Source: Rodentibacter ratti (lineage in GTDB: Bacteria; Pseudomonadota; Gammaproteobacteria; Enterobacterales; Pasteurellaceae). From it: a stretch of 64,000 nucleotides of DNA. The stretch's first letter is position 1. The number at the start of each line of letters is the position of its first letter. Of this stretch, positions 28,693 to 38,612 are shown one piece after another. The position numbers and the translations under genes are program-made. The notes under the pieces were generated by a model. It saw nothing but the letters and a program-made list of their open reading frames with translations. It searched no databases and was not told the DNA's origin. The DNA lies in NCBI RefSeq assembly GCF_002000485.1, contig NZ_MLAJ01000005.1, positions 75,806-139,805 of the forward strand, read 5' to 3'.

Positions 28693-29241
28693 TTATAATT
28701 TTCGAGAAAGACAATGTTGCAGTTGTAAGCGTGCACGATAAAGTGTGGTGTGCAAATTCGATGTGCTTAGCTGCGTTTCCTGACAAATTTCATCTGACGA
28801 TAATTCTAAAAATTCACGCATCATAAAAATTCGTGCTTGTTGAGCCGGCAGACAAGTCAGGCAGGTTTCAAAAATTAGCCAAAATTCTTCGGTATAAACT
28901 TTTTCTTCATGTTCTTTTAAATTACTTGGTGTACATGCCAAATTCCAGTGACCGGCTTCATCAAAGAACGTATTCGGCGAATCTTCCTCTTCTATTTCAC
29001 TTTCTAAAACAAACCGTCCTTTTTGGCGCAAATAATCAATAATTTTATTTTTTAGAATGGCAAACATCCAGGTTTTAAATGCCGCCTTACGTTTAAAATG
29101 CTCGATATTTTTAAACGCACTTAAAAAGGCTTCTTGCACAAGATCTTCTGCAAGCTCATGGTGGTGTAACTGTAATTCGGCAAATTTCAACATCTGTTGT
29201 CGAATATCATTCAATTCCTTTTCAGAAATTTGATTAGGCAT
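28693..29241 (-). CDS. ECF-type RNA polymerase sigma factor (RpoE2-like)
   Basis: A 182-residue sigma-70 family protein with only region 2 (LAEDLVQEAFLSAFKNIEHF ... FKTWMFAILKNKIIDYLR) and region 4 (ARIFMMREFLELSSDEICQE ... LHTTLYRARLQLQ). It is the first gene of a pair with a soluble anti-sigma factor. It resembles the H. influenzae sigma factor reported to respond to hypochlorite (HI1459, RpoE2), which has the same neighbourhood. The msrAB operon and methionine-rich gene nearby share a promoter that fits an ECF sigma. Confidence 0.9.
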   Translation of the reverse strand: MPNQISEKELNDIRQQMLKFAELQLHHHELAEDLVQEAFLSAFKNIEHFKRKAAFKTWMFAILKNKIIDYLRQKGRFVLESEIEEEDSPNTFFDEAGHWNLACTPSNLKEHEEKVYTEEFWLIFETCLTCLPAQQARIFMMREFLELSSDEICQETQLSTSNLHTTLYRARLQLQHCLSRKL

Positions 29242-29264
29242 TTTGCTATTCCTTTAAAAAATTT

Positions 29265-29293
29265 TGTAAGAAATGAAAAGCTTCTTCGTCTAA
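29265..29293 (+). promoter_or_regulatory. ECF-type promoter of the methionine-rich gene
   Basis: TGTAAGAAATGAAAA, then 7 bases, then CGTCTAA. The same two blocks at the same spacing precede msrAB (32374-32402, minus strand). CGTC in the -10 is typical of ECF promoters. It ends 62 bases before the start codon. Confidence 0.8.
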
Positions 29294-29355
29294 CATCAAT
29301 GAATGAATAAAGTTCATTCAAAAAATAATGTATCACTTATAGAAGGAAACTAACA

Positions 29356-29640
29356 ATGAAAAATATCACATTAAAAAGCACAATCATCAGTATAGCGGTT
29401 TTATTGGGTGCAACAAGTGTTTATGCCTCATCAATGCATACTGACTGTTCAAAAGACAAAATGGGTTGTGAAAAATCTATGCAAATGAAATCTGATAATA
29501 TGATGAAAGATGACATGAAAATGAAGTCCGACAATATGATGAAAGATGACATGAAAATGAAGCCCGACAATATGATGAAAGATGACATGAAAATGAAATC
29601 CGATAATATGATGAAGAGCAACATGAAAAATAATATGTAG
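29356..29640 (+). CDS. Secreted methionine-rich repeat protein
   Basis: A 94-residue precursor: a signal peptide ending SVYA near residue 24, then about 70 mature residues of which 20 are methionine (about 29%), with lysine, aspartate and asparagine filling the rest. Four tandem 12-residue repeats, MK(S/P)DNMMKDDMK with the last one changed, make up most of it. Two cysteines precede the repeats. The likely role is a sacrificial methionine store that absorbs hypochlorite or other oxidants in the periplasm and is repaired by MsrAB, as for MrpX of Azospira. Metal (copper) binding by methionines is an alternative. AGAAGGAAAC precedes the start. Confidence 0.8.
   Translation: MKNITLKSTIISIAVLLGATSVYASSMHTDCSKDKMGCEKSMQMKSDNMMKDDMKMKSDNMMKDDMKMKPDNMMKDDMKMKSDNMMKSNMKNNM
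29485..29628 (+). repeat. Four 36-bp tandem repeats inside the methionine-rich gene
   Basis: Units start at 29485, 29521, 29557 and 29593. The first three differ by single bases (Ser to Pro in the third) and the fourth diverges at its end. Unit length is a multiple of three, so copy-number change would lengthen or shorten the protein without a frameshift. Confidence 0.92.
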
Positions 29641-29985
29641 TAAACAACTATTCTGGTTTAATGGTGATCGCTGAGTCGATCACCAAAATCAATCATAAAT
29701 CAGTTTTACTCTCAGGATAGTTAAAAATACAACGGTATTTGACTTATCCTCTTCCTTATCTCTGTGGCAATAGAGTATTTTTCCTGCCATATTTTATGAA
29801 ATATAAAGCTTATATTTTTTTCCTCTAAGAATTAATCTGTCTCGGATTTATTGATAATTCATTCATACCGACGCACTTTTACTACAAATAAAAATACCTG
29901 TTGGCTTGCATTACTTCAGAAACAGGTATTTATAACATTGTGAGAGGCTTAAATTTTAAAAATTTTTAACCGCACTTATACCTTA
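29641..29985. other. Intergenic stretch with two hairpins
   Basis: No gene seen in about 345 bases. TGGTGATCG and CGATCACCA (29662-29685) form a hairpin 20 bases after the methionine-rich gene, without a T-run. A second hairpin at 29892-29931 is listed separately. The rest is AT-rich with no clear signal. Confidence 0.5.
29886..29931 (-). terminator. Terminator of the msrAB-ccdA-thioredoxin operon
   Basis: AAATACCTGTT and AACAGGTATTT are 18 bases apart; read on the minus strand the stem is followed by TTATTTG. The long loop makes it a moderate call. Confidence 0.5.
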
Positions 29986-30456
29986 TTATTGCTCGGCAAA
30001 TTGGCGAATCTTCTCTGTATTTAAATGTCCCGGTACGGTTTTTTTGATATTTAAATCAGCATCTAAAAATACATTAAAAGGATAACCACGAACACGGGCA
30101 CGATCAATAATTTCCCCTTTTTCATCCAGTAATACCGTAATATTTTTGTAGTCTAAACCTTTGTACCATTCAATGAAATCAGCCGTTGCTTTTTCACCTT
30201 TATGAGAAGGTGAAACGATGGTAATGATTTCAAAATTTTGATGTTGTTCGGCACTGAAATCATCAATCTCCGCCAAACCGGCTAAACAGATGGGACACCA
30301 TGATGCCCACATTTTGATATACACCGGTTTGCCTTTGTATTGCTCAAGAGTAACAGGTCGATCGTTTAAATCCTTAAGGGGAATGTCTGCTAAGTTGGTT
30401 GTTGCGAAAGCCTGAAGGCTGAATGCCATTAATAAGATTGAGAGTAGTTTTTTCAT
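29986..30456 (-). CDS. Periplasmic thioredoxin-like protein (TlpA/ResA type)
   Basis: A 156-residue precursor with a signal peptide ending LQAFAT. The thioredoxin domain has the redox motif WASWCPIC (CPIC), and PFNVFLDADLNIKKTVPGHL contains the cis-proline region in GYPFN. It is last in the minus-strand run msrAB-ccdA-this gene. The likely path is electrons from cytoplasmic thioredoxin through CcdA to this protein and on to MsrAB. In Neisseria PilB, a related thioredoxin domain is fused to MsrA-MsrB; here it is a separate gene. Confidence 0.88.
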   Translation of the reverse strand: MKKLLSILLMAFSLQAFATTNLADIPLKDLNDRPVTLEQYKGKPVYIKMWASWCPICLAGLAEIDDFSAEQHQNFEIITIVSPSHKGEKATADFIEWYKGLDYKNITVLLDEKGEIIDRARVRGYPFNVFLDADLNIKKTVPGHLNTEKIRQFAEQ

Positions 30457-30571
30457 TTGTTTTTCCTTTTTGTTTTGTCATACCAAGGGTATGGGGTTAT
30501 TCAATTCAAGCCATATTGATGGTTTTTAAAACTGACGATATGGCTTGGTTTAAGAAGCTGCATAGCGAATG

Positions 30572-31213
30572 CTAGGCTAAGTTATTGGTGATTAATAAAA
30601 ATCCCATCACAATAATCAAAATTCCGCCAGCGATTTTGAACTTGTTTAAATGTTTATTTAAGCTTTTAGTCCGTTTAAGCAAGCTGTCTGAGAATAGTGA
30701 GAACAGCATAAAGGGGGTAGCCAAACCAAAGACATAAACAAGCATCATCGCAGCCCCGTAAAGAGCGGATCCTTCATCACCGGACAGCGCGAGGACAGAG
30801 GCGAGAATGGGGCCAATGCAAGGTGTCCAACCAAGACTGAAGGTTAAGCCAAGCACAAATGCTTCAAGTGCGGTGGATTTTCCCGATGTTTTGATTTCCA
30901 CTAATTTAGTGCGTTCAAGCATATCGATTTTAACGATACCAAGTTGATGAATTCCGAGAATAATCACGATGATACCGGCAATCACACGGGTCGTATCACT
31001 GAATAAAATATTGCCTAAAAAACCAAAGCTAAAACCGAGGCTCACAAAGGTAAGTGAAAGCCCTAAAATAAATAAAAAGGTATTGAGGACTTTTTTTCCT
31101 CCTTTGCTGAGAATACCGAAATAAATCGGGATAATCGGAAAAATACAGGGGGAAAGAAAAGAGGCAATTCCCGCTAAAAATACCGTACCGATAAGAAGTT
31201 GTTGATCTAACAT
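30572..31213 (-). CDS. ccdA: CcdA-type membrane thiol-disulfide transporter
   Basis: A 213-residue inner-membrane protein with six hydrophobic segments, shorter than DsbD because it lacks the two periplasmic domains. Paired conserved cysteines lie in ASFLSPCIFPIIPIYFG (helix 1) and SLGWTPCIGPILASVL (helix 4), the redox pair that carries electrons across the membrane. It sits between msrAB and the thioredoxin-like gene, and so is probably the electron source for periplasmic methionine sulfoxide repair. Confidence 0.92.
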   Translation of the reverse strand: MLDQQLLIGTVFLAGIASFLSPCIFPIIPIYFGILSKGGKKVLNTFLFILGLSLTFVSLGFSFGFLGNILFSDTTRVIAGIIVIILGIHQLGIVKIDMLERTKLVEIKTSGKSTALEAFVLGLTFSLGWTPCIGPILASVLALSGDEGSALYGAAMMLVYVFGLATPFMLFSLFSDSLLKRTKSLNKHLNKFKIAGGILIIVMGFLLITNNLA

Positions 31214-31270
31214 TGTTTAATTTCCTATATTTGTAGGGTGTGCAAAGGTGCTCACACACCCTTGCCAACA

Positions 31271-32341
31271 TTATTTTTTAATAGTTTTCACTAAATACCC
31301 ATATCCGGCTTTTTCCATTTCGGCCAAAGGAATAAATTTAATGGAGGCACTGTTGATACAATAACGCAAACCGCCTTTATCTTTCGGGCCGTCATCAAAT
31401 ACATGGCCTAAATGCGCATTACCACTACGACTTAGCACTTCAGTGCGTTGCATATTAAAACTGTTGTCCGTTTGATAATGCACGACTTCTTTGGCAATTG
31501 GGTGAGTGAAACTTGGCCAACCACAACCTGATTCAAATTTATCATTGGATGAAAACAGCGGTTCACCGGTAGTGACATCAACATAAATGCCCGGCTGGAA
31601 GTTATCCCAATATTCATTGCTGAAGGAACGCTCCGTGTGTTTATTCTGTGTCACTGAATATTGCAATGGGGTTAATGTTGCCTTGAGGGTTTCATCGCTT
31701 GGTTTTGGGTAATCTTTTTCGTTAATCATTGGTTCGTCTGCCTGTGTAATGTCGATATGGCAATAGCCATTCGGATTTTTTTTCAAATAATCTTGGTGAT
31801 ATTCTTCCGCTTCCGTGTAGTTTTTAAGGGGTTCTACTTCAATTTGAATTTTATTTTTGTATTTCGTTTGAAGTGTGGCAATCGCACGGTCGATTACGCT
31901 TTTGTCTGCGCTATCTTGATAGTAAATCCCTGTGCGATATTGTCGCCCTCGGTCATTGCCTTGCTTATTCACACTGGTTGGATCGATCACTTTGAAATAA
32001 TATTGCAGCAATTTATCCAATGAAATCTGGTTTGCATCGTAAGTTACTTTTACAGCTTCGGCATGATCAGTCACACTTAAAAGAGGATAGCTGGTTTTAT
32101 CCGTATTGCCATTGGCATAGCCTGAAACCGCATCTTTCACGCCGTAAATGCGTTCCATATAGGCTTCTACACCCCAAAAACAGCCACCGGCTAAATAAAT
32201 TTCTCGTAGATTTTGTTGAGGTTTAATCATGCTCTTTTGCTCCGTATTTTGCATGGGAATGTTTTTTTCTACTGCCAAAATTGATTGGCTTGAGGCACAA
32301 AGTGCGGTTAAAAGTAGAAAGATTTTTGAAAATTTCATCAT
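31271..32341 (-). CDS. msrAB: MsrAB, fused periplasmic methionine sulfoxide reductase
   Basis: Started at [11 protein letters not shown] (32341), behind GGAGG, it is 356 residues with a signal peptide ending SQSILAV. The MsrA domain has the catalytic Cys in [14 protein letters not shown] and the [19 protein letters not shown] block; the MsrB domain has [18 protein letters not shown] and [11 protein letters not shown]. Together they reduce both S and R sulfoxides of methionine. A longer frame to 32524 has no signal peptide at its start and would run across the promoter. First gene of a unit with ccdA and a thioredoxin. Confidence 0.95.
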   Translation of the reverse strand: MMKFSKIFLLLTALCASSQSILAVEKNIPMQNTEQKSMIKPQQNLREIYLAGGCFWGVEAYMERIYGVKDAVSGYANGNTDKTSYPLLSVTDHAEAVKVTYDANQISLDKLLQYYFKVIDPTSVNKQGNDRGRQYRTGIYYQDSADKSVIDRAIATLQTKYKNKIQIEVEPLKNYTEAEEYHQDYLKKNPNGYCHIDITQADEPMINEKDYPKPSDETLKATLTPLQYSVTQNKHTERSFSNEYWDNFQPGIYVDVTTGEPLFSSNDKFESGCGWPSFTHPIAKEVVHYQTDNSFNMQRTEVLSRSGNAHLGHVFDDGPKDKGGLRYCINSASIKFIPLAEMEKAGYGYLVKTIKK

Positions 32342-32373
32342 GGGTCCTCCTTCAATATTCAAGTTATATTGTT

Positions 32374-32402
32374 TTAGACGAGGCAAGTTTTCATTTCTTA
32401 CA
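32374..32402 (-). promoter_or_regulatory. ECF-type promoter of msrAB
   Basis: On the minus strand: TGTAAGAAATGAAAA, 7 bases, CGTCTAA, identical in both blocks and spacing to the promoter of the methionine-rich gene (29265). The -10 block ends 32 bases before the msrAB start. Confidence 0.8.
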
Positions 32403-32651
32403 GATTTTTTGAATTTGCTGTTTGTGGCGTAATAGAAAAGAGACAAGTGCGGTAAAAAATAACCTATTTTTTGTTCATAAACTCCAGAGGCAAGCGGGAT
32501 TTGGATAAAATTCTTATTTTTCAATTTCCGGTTGAGTTGATAAGAATGATTGTGTCGGTTTTACGGAGACAAAATTGGACCTATTTCTCAATAGGTCCAA
32601 GCGTTTTTGGGATAGCAAGCGTTTGCGAAAGATAATTTACAGATGCTGTAA
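32403..32651. other. Intergenic stretch upstream of msrAB
   Basis: No supported gene. One single uptake signal lies at about 32445. A hairpin (GGACCTAT/ATAGGTCC, 32577-32598) is a possible terminator for the TRIC-family gene on the minus strand, although its T-run is weak. Confidence 0.4.
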
Positions 32652-33314
32652 TTATTTTGTTTTCTTTGGTAATTTATCTTGTTCTTCTTGCGACAATTCT
32701 TGGTAGTTAAATACCGGAAGTCCCCATTCAAAACGAATCGCTAAAACCCTTAATGTAAAACTCGTGATTAAAGTGATTAAGACCGCAATAGTGTGTTCTA
32801 TTTTGAGAGTGCTAAGTGCGTAGTAAGTGAGGGTAGCAAAAAGCGAGACACTGGCATAAAGTTCTTTTTGGAAAACAAGAGGGATGCGATTGCAGAGTAA
32901 ATCACGTAATACACCACCAAATGCACCGGTAATACAACCTGCGATACAGACAATCGTGAGACTGTACCCCATATCCATAGCGATTTGTGCGCCGATGATA
33001 GAAAATACGACTAATCCCATAGCATCTAACACCAAGAAAATCGTGCGGAAGTAGCGCATAAAATGATTAATAAAAGGTGCAACATAAACAGTTATCACCG
33101 CTGCGGTTGCAACAATTAAAAAATATTCCGGGTGTTTAACCCAGCCTAATGGATAATGACCTAATAACACATCACGCACAGAACCGCCTCCAATAGCGGT
33201 TACTGAGGCAATAATAATCACCCCGAAAATATCCATTTTTTCTCTACCGGCAGCCAATGCACCGGTCATGCCTTCGGCTGTAATACCGATAATATATAAG
33301 ATGCTAAGTAACAT
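32652..33314 (-). CDS. TRIC-type cation channel family protein (UPF0126/YicG)
   Basis: A 220-residue membrane protein with about seven segments formed by two repeated halves. Each half has the glycine motif of the UPF0126/TRIC family: [17 protein letters not shown] and [20 protein letters not shown]. Bacterial members form trimeric ion channels; the physiological role in Haemophilus relatives is unknown. The C-terminal tail ([17 protein letters not shown]) is charged and cytoplasmic. Confidence 0.85.
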   Translation of the reverse strand: MLLSILYIIGITAEGMTGALAAGREKMDIFGVIIIASVTAIGGGSVRDVLLGHYPLGWVKHPEYFLIVATAAVITVYVAPFINHFMRYFRTIFLVLDAMGLVVFSIIGAQIAMDMGYSLTIVCIAGCITGAFGGVLRDLLCNRIPLVFQKELYASVSLFATLTYYALSTLKIEHTIAVLITLITSFTLRVLAIRFEWGLPVFNYQELSQEEQDKLPKKTK

Positions 33315-33412
33315 TTGAGTTCCTAAAGTGCGGTCAAAATCCCGTTCATTCTACTTTAAAACATTGCGGATTTTTAGCATAATGACGCATTATTTTTCTA
33401 TATTTTTCAATT

Positions 33413-34216
33413 ATGTCAGAACAATCCTCCAAATCTGCCTTACCGCTACTTTCTATACTTACTATTTGTATGGTACTGGCTGTTGATCTTTTTATCTTTG
33501 CGTTAAAACCTCAAACACAAGGGATTCCTCATTTGGGGTTAGCGGTGTTGGTGGCACAATTACTTTCTTTACTGGTATTTTATAAAGGTGAAATTTGCCC
33601 CGGACAACGAGGGCGACTGGTTAAAGTGAATTTAGCCTTTGCATTATATTGGAGCGTATGGATGGTTGTGAGCATTTTACCCGATTATCATCATACCCTT
33701 ACCAATATAATGAGCCTGTGCGGTTTATCCGTAGTGTATTTTATTTGGAAACAGCCTAAGGAAGAAAAACTTCGCAACAGTTTCTTGTTGATGGCTACAT
33801 TAGTTGGCGGTTTGGGCGTACTGGGTTATGTGATATCGCTTAGCCTGCTTCCTTGGGCTGCTTTTGCCGAATATAACCCGATTGCGCCAATTTTGGCTGG
33901 GGTGATTCTTGCTCATCTATCTCTTGTTATTGCGAAAAGCCGCTTGCAAGGGTTTATTGCATTATTGCCCTTAGTGATGATTATGTTGTTGATTCTAAAT
34001 GCCTTGGTCATTTTCATTTTCTTAGTGTTGAATGGCTTGGAAAGTGCGGTTAATTCTGAAAGTATTTTCGCCTATGCAATTTACTTTATTTGTCATTTGG
34101 TGATGGCGGCAGTTTTAGCTACGTATAGTATTCAGAAATGGACATTCAGTGTGAATATGTTATTTATTTTGCTCTTTATAGCGGGCTGTTTGCCATTATG
34201 GATGGTGTTTGTATGA
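33413..34216 (+). CDS. Polytopic membrane protein of unknown function
   Basis: A 267-residue protein with about eight membrane segments (first near residues 12-31, last near 245-266). It has no motif I recognise; the loop GEICPGQRGRLVKVN after segment 2 is distinctive. Its stop overlaps the start of the EamA transporter gene as ATGA, so the two are translationally coupled and may work together. The name cannot be better than hypothetical. Confidence 0.65.
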   Translation: MSEQSSKSALPLLSILTICMVLAVDLFIFALKPQTQGIPHLGLAVLVAQLLSLLVFYKGEICPGQRGRLVKVNLAFALYWSVWMVVSILPDYHHTLTNIMSLCGLSVVYFIWKQPKEEKLRNSFLLMATLVGGLGVLGYVISLSLLPWAAFAEYNPIAPILAGVILAHLSLVIAKSRLQGFIALLPLVMIMLLILNALVIFIFLVLNGLESAVNSESIFAYAIYFICHLVMAAVLATYSIQKWTFSVNMLFILLFIAGCLPLWMVFV

Positions 34217-35085
34217 GGCAAATGCCATCTCATTATGCCTCGGGAATGCTGGTGCTCGGATGTATTTTATTTGGTTTAGGCAGCATCATTGTTAAATTTG
34301 TCCCTGTCGGTGGTTATGCTATTGCATTTTGGCGTTTGCTTATCGCTTCGGGAATTTTTTGGTTTTTGATGAAATTAAAACGCCAACATTTCCCAACAAA
34401 TAGAAAAGCACGGTATTGTGCCGCGCTATCCGGTGTTTTTCTCGCCTTTGATCTGGCTTTTTGGCATGAAAGTATTTACGCCGTGGGGCCGGGCATTTCG
34501 ACTTTGTTAAATAGTTTACAAATTTTCTTTTTAGCTGTGATTGGATTTCTTTTCTTTGCAGAAAGACAGAGCAAATTGCAGTTATTCAGCCTTGTTTTGG
34601 CGGTGGTTGGCGTGGTGTTGATCGCTGGGGAGGAATTACAGCACAATGTTGCAGGCATTTATGGCATCATCATTGGCTTGGTTTCTGCCATCATGTTGGC
34701 AGGTTCCATGGTCATGGTGAAAAAAGTCCATCAAGAAGAACCGACAGCCTTATTCCCTTTAATGTTAATCATCAGCTTGAGTGGGGCATTGGTGCTGATT
34801 GTTCCTGCTCTACTCTTTAACGCTGACAAACTCTATCCTACGAATTGGCAAGATTGGGGTTTGATCATTATTTATGGCGCTGTTATGCAGTGTGTCGCTT
34901 GGGGGATGATTGCTTATGCGATCCCATTACTTTCTTTGGGATTAACCGGGCTATTATTACTTTCCGAACCCGTTGCCGCATTAATTATCGATTATTTTTA
35001 TTTGCACAAAGAAATTAACCTATGCCAATGGAGTGGTGCGGGTTTGACCTTGTTTGCGATTTATTTAGGTTCAGTGAAACGTTAA
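34213..35085 (+). CDS. EamA/DMT family transporter
   Basis: A 290-residue carrier with ten hydrophobic segments in two EamA halves. The first half includes LVLGCILFGLGSIIVKFV and AFWRLLIASGIFWF; the second half includes GLVSAIMLAGSMVMVKKV and LLLLSEPVAALIIDYFYLHK. Family members export amino acids and other metabolites. I start it at ATG 34213, which overlaps the upstream stop; an earlier in-frame start (34138) would overlap the neighbour by 79 bases. Confidence 0.85.
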   Translation: MRQMPSHYASGMLVLGCILFGLGSIIVKFVPVGGYAIAFWRLLIASGIFWFLMKLKRQHFPTNRKARYCAALSGVFLAFDLAFWHESIYAVGPGISTLLNSLQIFFLAVIGFLFFAERQSKLQLFSLVLAVVGVVLIAGEELQHNVAGIYGIIIGLVSAIMLAGSMVMVKKVHQEEPTALFPLMLIISLSGALVLIVPALLFNADKLYPTNWQDWGLIIIYGAVMQCVAWGMIAYAIPLLSLGLTGLLLLSEPVAALIIDYFYLHKEINLCQWSGAGLTLFAIYLGSVKR

Positions 35086-35120
35086 AAAAGTGCGGTTAAT
35101 TTTAACCGCACTTTTGTTTT
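35086..35120. terminator. Inverted USS terminator, EamA gene / YdcH-like gene
   Basis: AAAAGTGCGGTTAA and TTAACCGCACTTTT form a 14-bp stem with a 2-base loop and T-runs on both strands. It separates two convergent genes. Confidence 0.9.
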
Positions 35121-35339
35121 CTATTCTATTGCTTTCTTTTTCAAGTAAGCATAAAGCTCATCTTTAATTCTTAGTTTTTCTTTCTTTAAGATTTCAATTT
35201 CCGTATGGGTTGCAAGCTGAATGTTTTCTTCTTTATTTTTAATATCTTGATCCAGCTCATTATGTTTGTGAAATAGACGCTCAAAATAGGCATCATTATT
35301 TTTAAGTTTAGTGATTAAGTCTCTGAATTCGGGAAACAT
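35121..35339 (-). CDS. YdcH/DUF465 family small protein
   Basis: A 72-residue helical protein with the DUF465 pattern: FRDLITKLKNNDAYFERLFH, then HNELDQDI, and a closing LKKEKLRIKDELYAYLKK. Predicted to be an antiparallel helical hairpin. Its function is unknown. AGGAG precedes the start. It is monocistronic. Confidence 0.82.
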   Translation of the reverse strand: MFPEFRDLITKLKNNDAYFERLFHKHNELDQDIKNKEENIQLATHTEIEILKKEKLRIKDELYAYLKKKAIE

Positions 35340-35584
35340 ATAAAGCTCCTATAATTGGTAGAGGTGATAAAAACTTTCTTCACTTTACTCTTTTTATAAA
35401 AAATTAATAGTGTGGAATCATAAAAGTGTGAGCTGGATCAAAATAAAATTTTTTGTTTAAAAGCAAAAAAGTACGGTTTAAAATTTTTCTAATTTTATAA
35501 AATCCTGGTTACCTATTGGCTTTTAACTGGTTTATTTTATCAATCCGCGCTAGAATACGGTCATTTTCATTTCACAAACACTGA

Positions 35585-36883
<1,299 letters not shown>

Positions 36884-36900
36884 TACAGGGATAACGATGA

Positions 36901-36934
36901 AAAAAGTGCGGTCAATTTTAACCGCACTTTTTTG
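36901..36934. terminator. Inverted USS terminator, serS / tpx
   Basis: AAAAAAGTGCGGT and ACCGCACTTTTTT face each other around 8 bases, with T-runs on both strands. It serves convergent serS and tpx. Confidence 0.88.
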
Positions 36935-36938
36935 TTGC

Positions 36939-37436
36939 TTATAACACAGCTACTGCCGAATCATAATTCGGTTCATTTTTAATTTCAGACACCAATTCGC
37001 TGTGTAATACTTGGTTGTTTTCATCTAGCACGATCACAGAACGCGCAGTTAAACCGGCAATTGGGCCTGTGGCAATATCCACTCCTAATTTCTCATGAAC
37101 ATCTTTATGGCGGAAAGTGGAAAGAACCTGTACATTTTCAATACCTTCAGCACCACAAAAACGGGATTGAGCAAAAGGGAGATCCGCTGAAATACATAAT
37201 ACAACGGTATTTTCCAAATTCGCTGCACGTTGGTTAAATACACGAACTGATGTGGCACAAACGCCGGTATCAATACTTGGGAAAATATTTAATACTTTAC
37301 GTTTACCTGAAAAATTTTCTAAGGTGACATCGTTCAGATCTTTATCGGTTAGGATAAGATTATCAATCTTTTCACCTTTTTGTGGAAAATTACCTTTAAT
37401 TTCAATGGGATTTCCCATCATGGTTACAGTAGTCAT
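36939..37436 (-). CDS. tpx: Tpx, thiol peroxidase
   Basis: A 165-residue atypical 2-Cys peroxiredoxin that reduces peroxides with thioredoxin. The peroxidatic Cys is in [16 protein letters not shown] (about residue 60) and the resolving Cys in QSRFCGAEG (about 94). Length matches the family. AGGAG lies before the start. It follows hisC with 8 bases between the genes, on the same strand, so the transcript may include it. Confidence 0.96.
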   Translation of the reverse strand: MTTVTMMGNPIEIKGNFPQKGEKIDNLILTDKDLNDVTLENFSGKRKVLNIFPSIDTGVCATSVRVFNQRAANLENTVVLCISADLPFAQSRFCGAEGIENVQVLSTFRHKDVHEKLGVDIATGPIAGLTARSVIVLDENNQVLHSELVSEIKNEPNYDSAVAVL

Positions 37437-37444
37437 AAAAGCTC

Positions 37445-38554
37445 CTAATTAGCTTGGGTTAAATTTAGCACTTTAATCAGTGCGGTAAAAAATTTGTCGT
37501 TTTCGCACGGTAATCCGATACTAATGCGTAAATGGTTCGGCATACCATAGCCCGCAAGCGGGCGCACAATCACCCCTTCTCTCAGTAACGCTTCATAAAC
37601 CGGGGCGGCAGGTTGTTTAAAATCTATGGTAATAAAATTGCCTTTAGACGGAATATAATCCAAACCGTATTGGTGGCAGAATTGTTCATAGCGGGTCATT
37701 TCAGTTCGGTTATTTTCCGCTACTTTTTGAATAAAAGCATCATCATTCATCACTGCGATTGCAGAGGTAAGCGCCAAACTATTGCAGTTAAATGGCTGAC
37801 GAACTCGGTTTAATAAATCGGCAATCTCAGGATTAGACACCGCATAGCCAATGCGTAGCCCCGCTAACCCATAGGCTTTTGAGAGAGAACGGGAAATAAT
37901 GAGGTTAGGGTATTTTTTCAATAAACCGAAAGAATCGACCCGTTCTTCAGGAAGTGTGAATTCCGTATAGGCTTCATCTAATACCACAATGATATTTTCA
38001 GGTACTTTGGCTAAGAACGCATCAATCTCTTGCTCGGTTAAGAAATTACCGGTGGGATTATTCGGATTTGCGATAAAAATGAGCTTGGTTTTATCGGAAA
38101 GTGCGGTCAAAAATCCCTCTAAATGATGTCCCCAGTATTGGGCAGGAATTTCTTTTGCGATGGCATTAATGGCTTTTGTTACAAGGGGATAGACGATAAA
38201 CGCATATTGTGAATAAATGACTTCATCCTCTTCACCGGCAAAAGTATGGGCGAAAAGTTCAAGCAAATCATTTGAACCGTTACCGAGCGTGATCTGATTG
38301 GGCTGAACGCCAAACTTTTTGGCAATGGCTTGTTTTAGCTCAAAACCATTAGCATCAGGGTAGCGGGTGAGTTGATTCAATTGGTTGATAATGGCTTGTT
38401 TTGCACTTTCAGGAAAACCGAACGGATTTTCGTTAGACGCCAGTTTGACGATATTGGTAATGCCGAGTTCACGTTCTAGTTCTTCAATGGGTTTGCCTGC
38501 TTGATAAGGGGCGAGTGATTTAACCCCGGGATTGGCGATATTAATATATTGCAT
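37445..38554 (-). CDS. hisC: HisC, histidinol-phosphate aminotransferase
   Basis: A 369-residue PLP enzyme of fold type I. The PLP lysine is in [31 protein letters not shown] and LDEAYTEF hold the Asn and Asp/Tyr ligands. I start it at [14 protein letters not shown] (38554), which matches the family; a longer frame to 38644 would overlap serC. The gene lies right after serC on the same strand, as in H. influenzae. It may act also on other aminotransferase substrates. Confidence 0.93.
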   Translation of the reverse strand: MQYINIANPGVKSLAPYQAGKPIEELERELGITNIVKLASNENPFGFPESAKQAIINQLNQLTRYPDANGFELKQAIAKKFGVQPNQITLGNGSNDLLELFAHTFAGEEDEVIYSQYAFIVYPLVTKAINAIAKEIPAQYWGHHLEGFLTALSDKTKLIFIANPNNPTGNFLTEQEIDAFLAKVPENIIVVLDEAYTEFTLPEERVDSFGLLKKYPNLIISRSLSKAYGLAGLRIGYAVSNPEIADLLNRVRQPFNCNSLALTSAIAVMNDDAFIQKVAENNRTEMTRYEQFCHQYGLDYIPSKGNFITIDFKQPAAPVYEALLREGVIVRPLAGYGMPNHLRISIGLPCENDKFFTALIKVLNLTQAN

Positions 38555-38612
38555 AGTGTTACATTCATTAAGATTAATGGGCGTATGATGACGCCCATAT
38601 TGAGGGTTGAAT

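Noticed and set aside
31271-32524. Long form of MsrAB beginning at 32524
   Set aside because: It would place the promoter inside the gene and bury the signal peptide 62 residues in; the GGAGG-preceded start at 32341 is far better.
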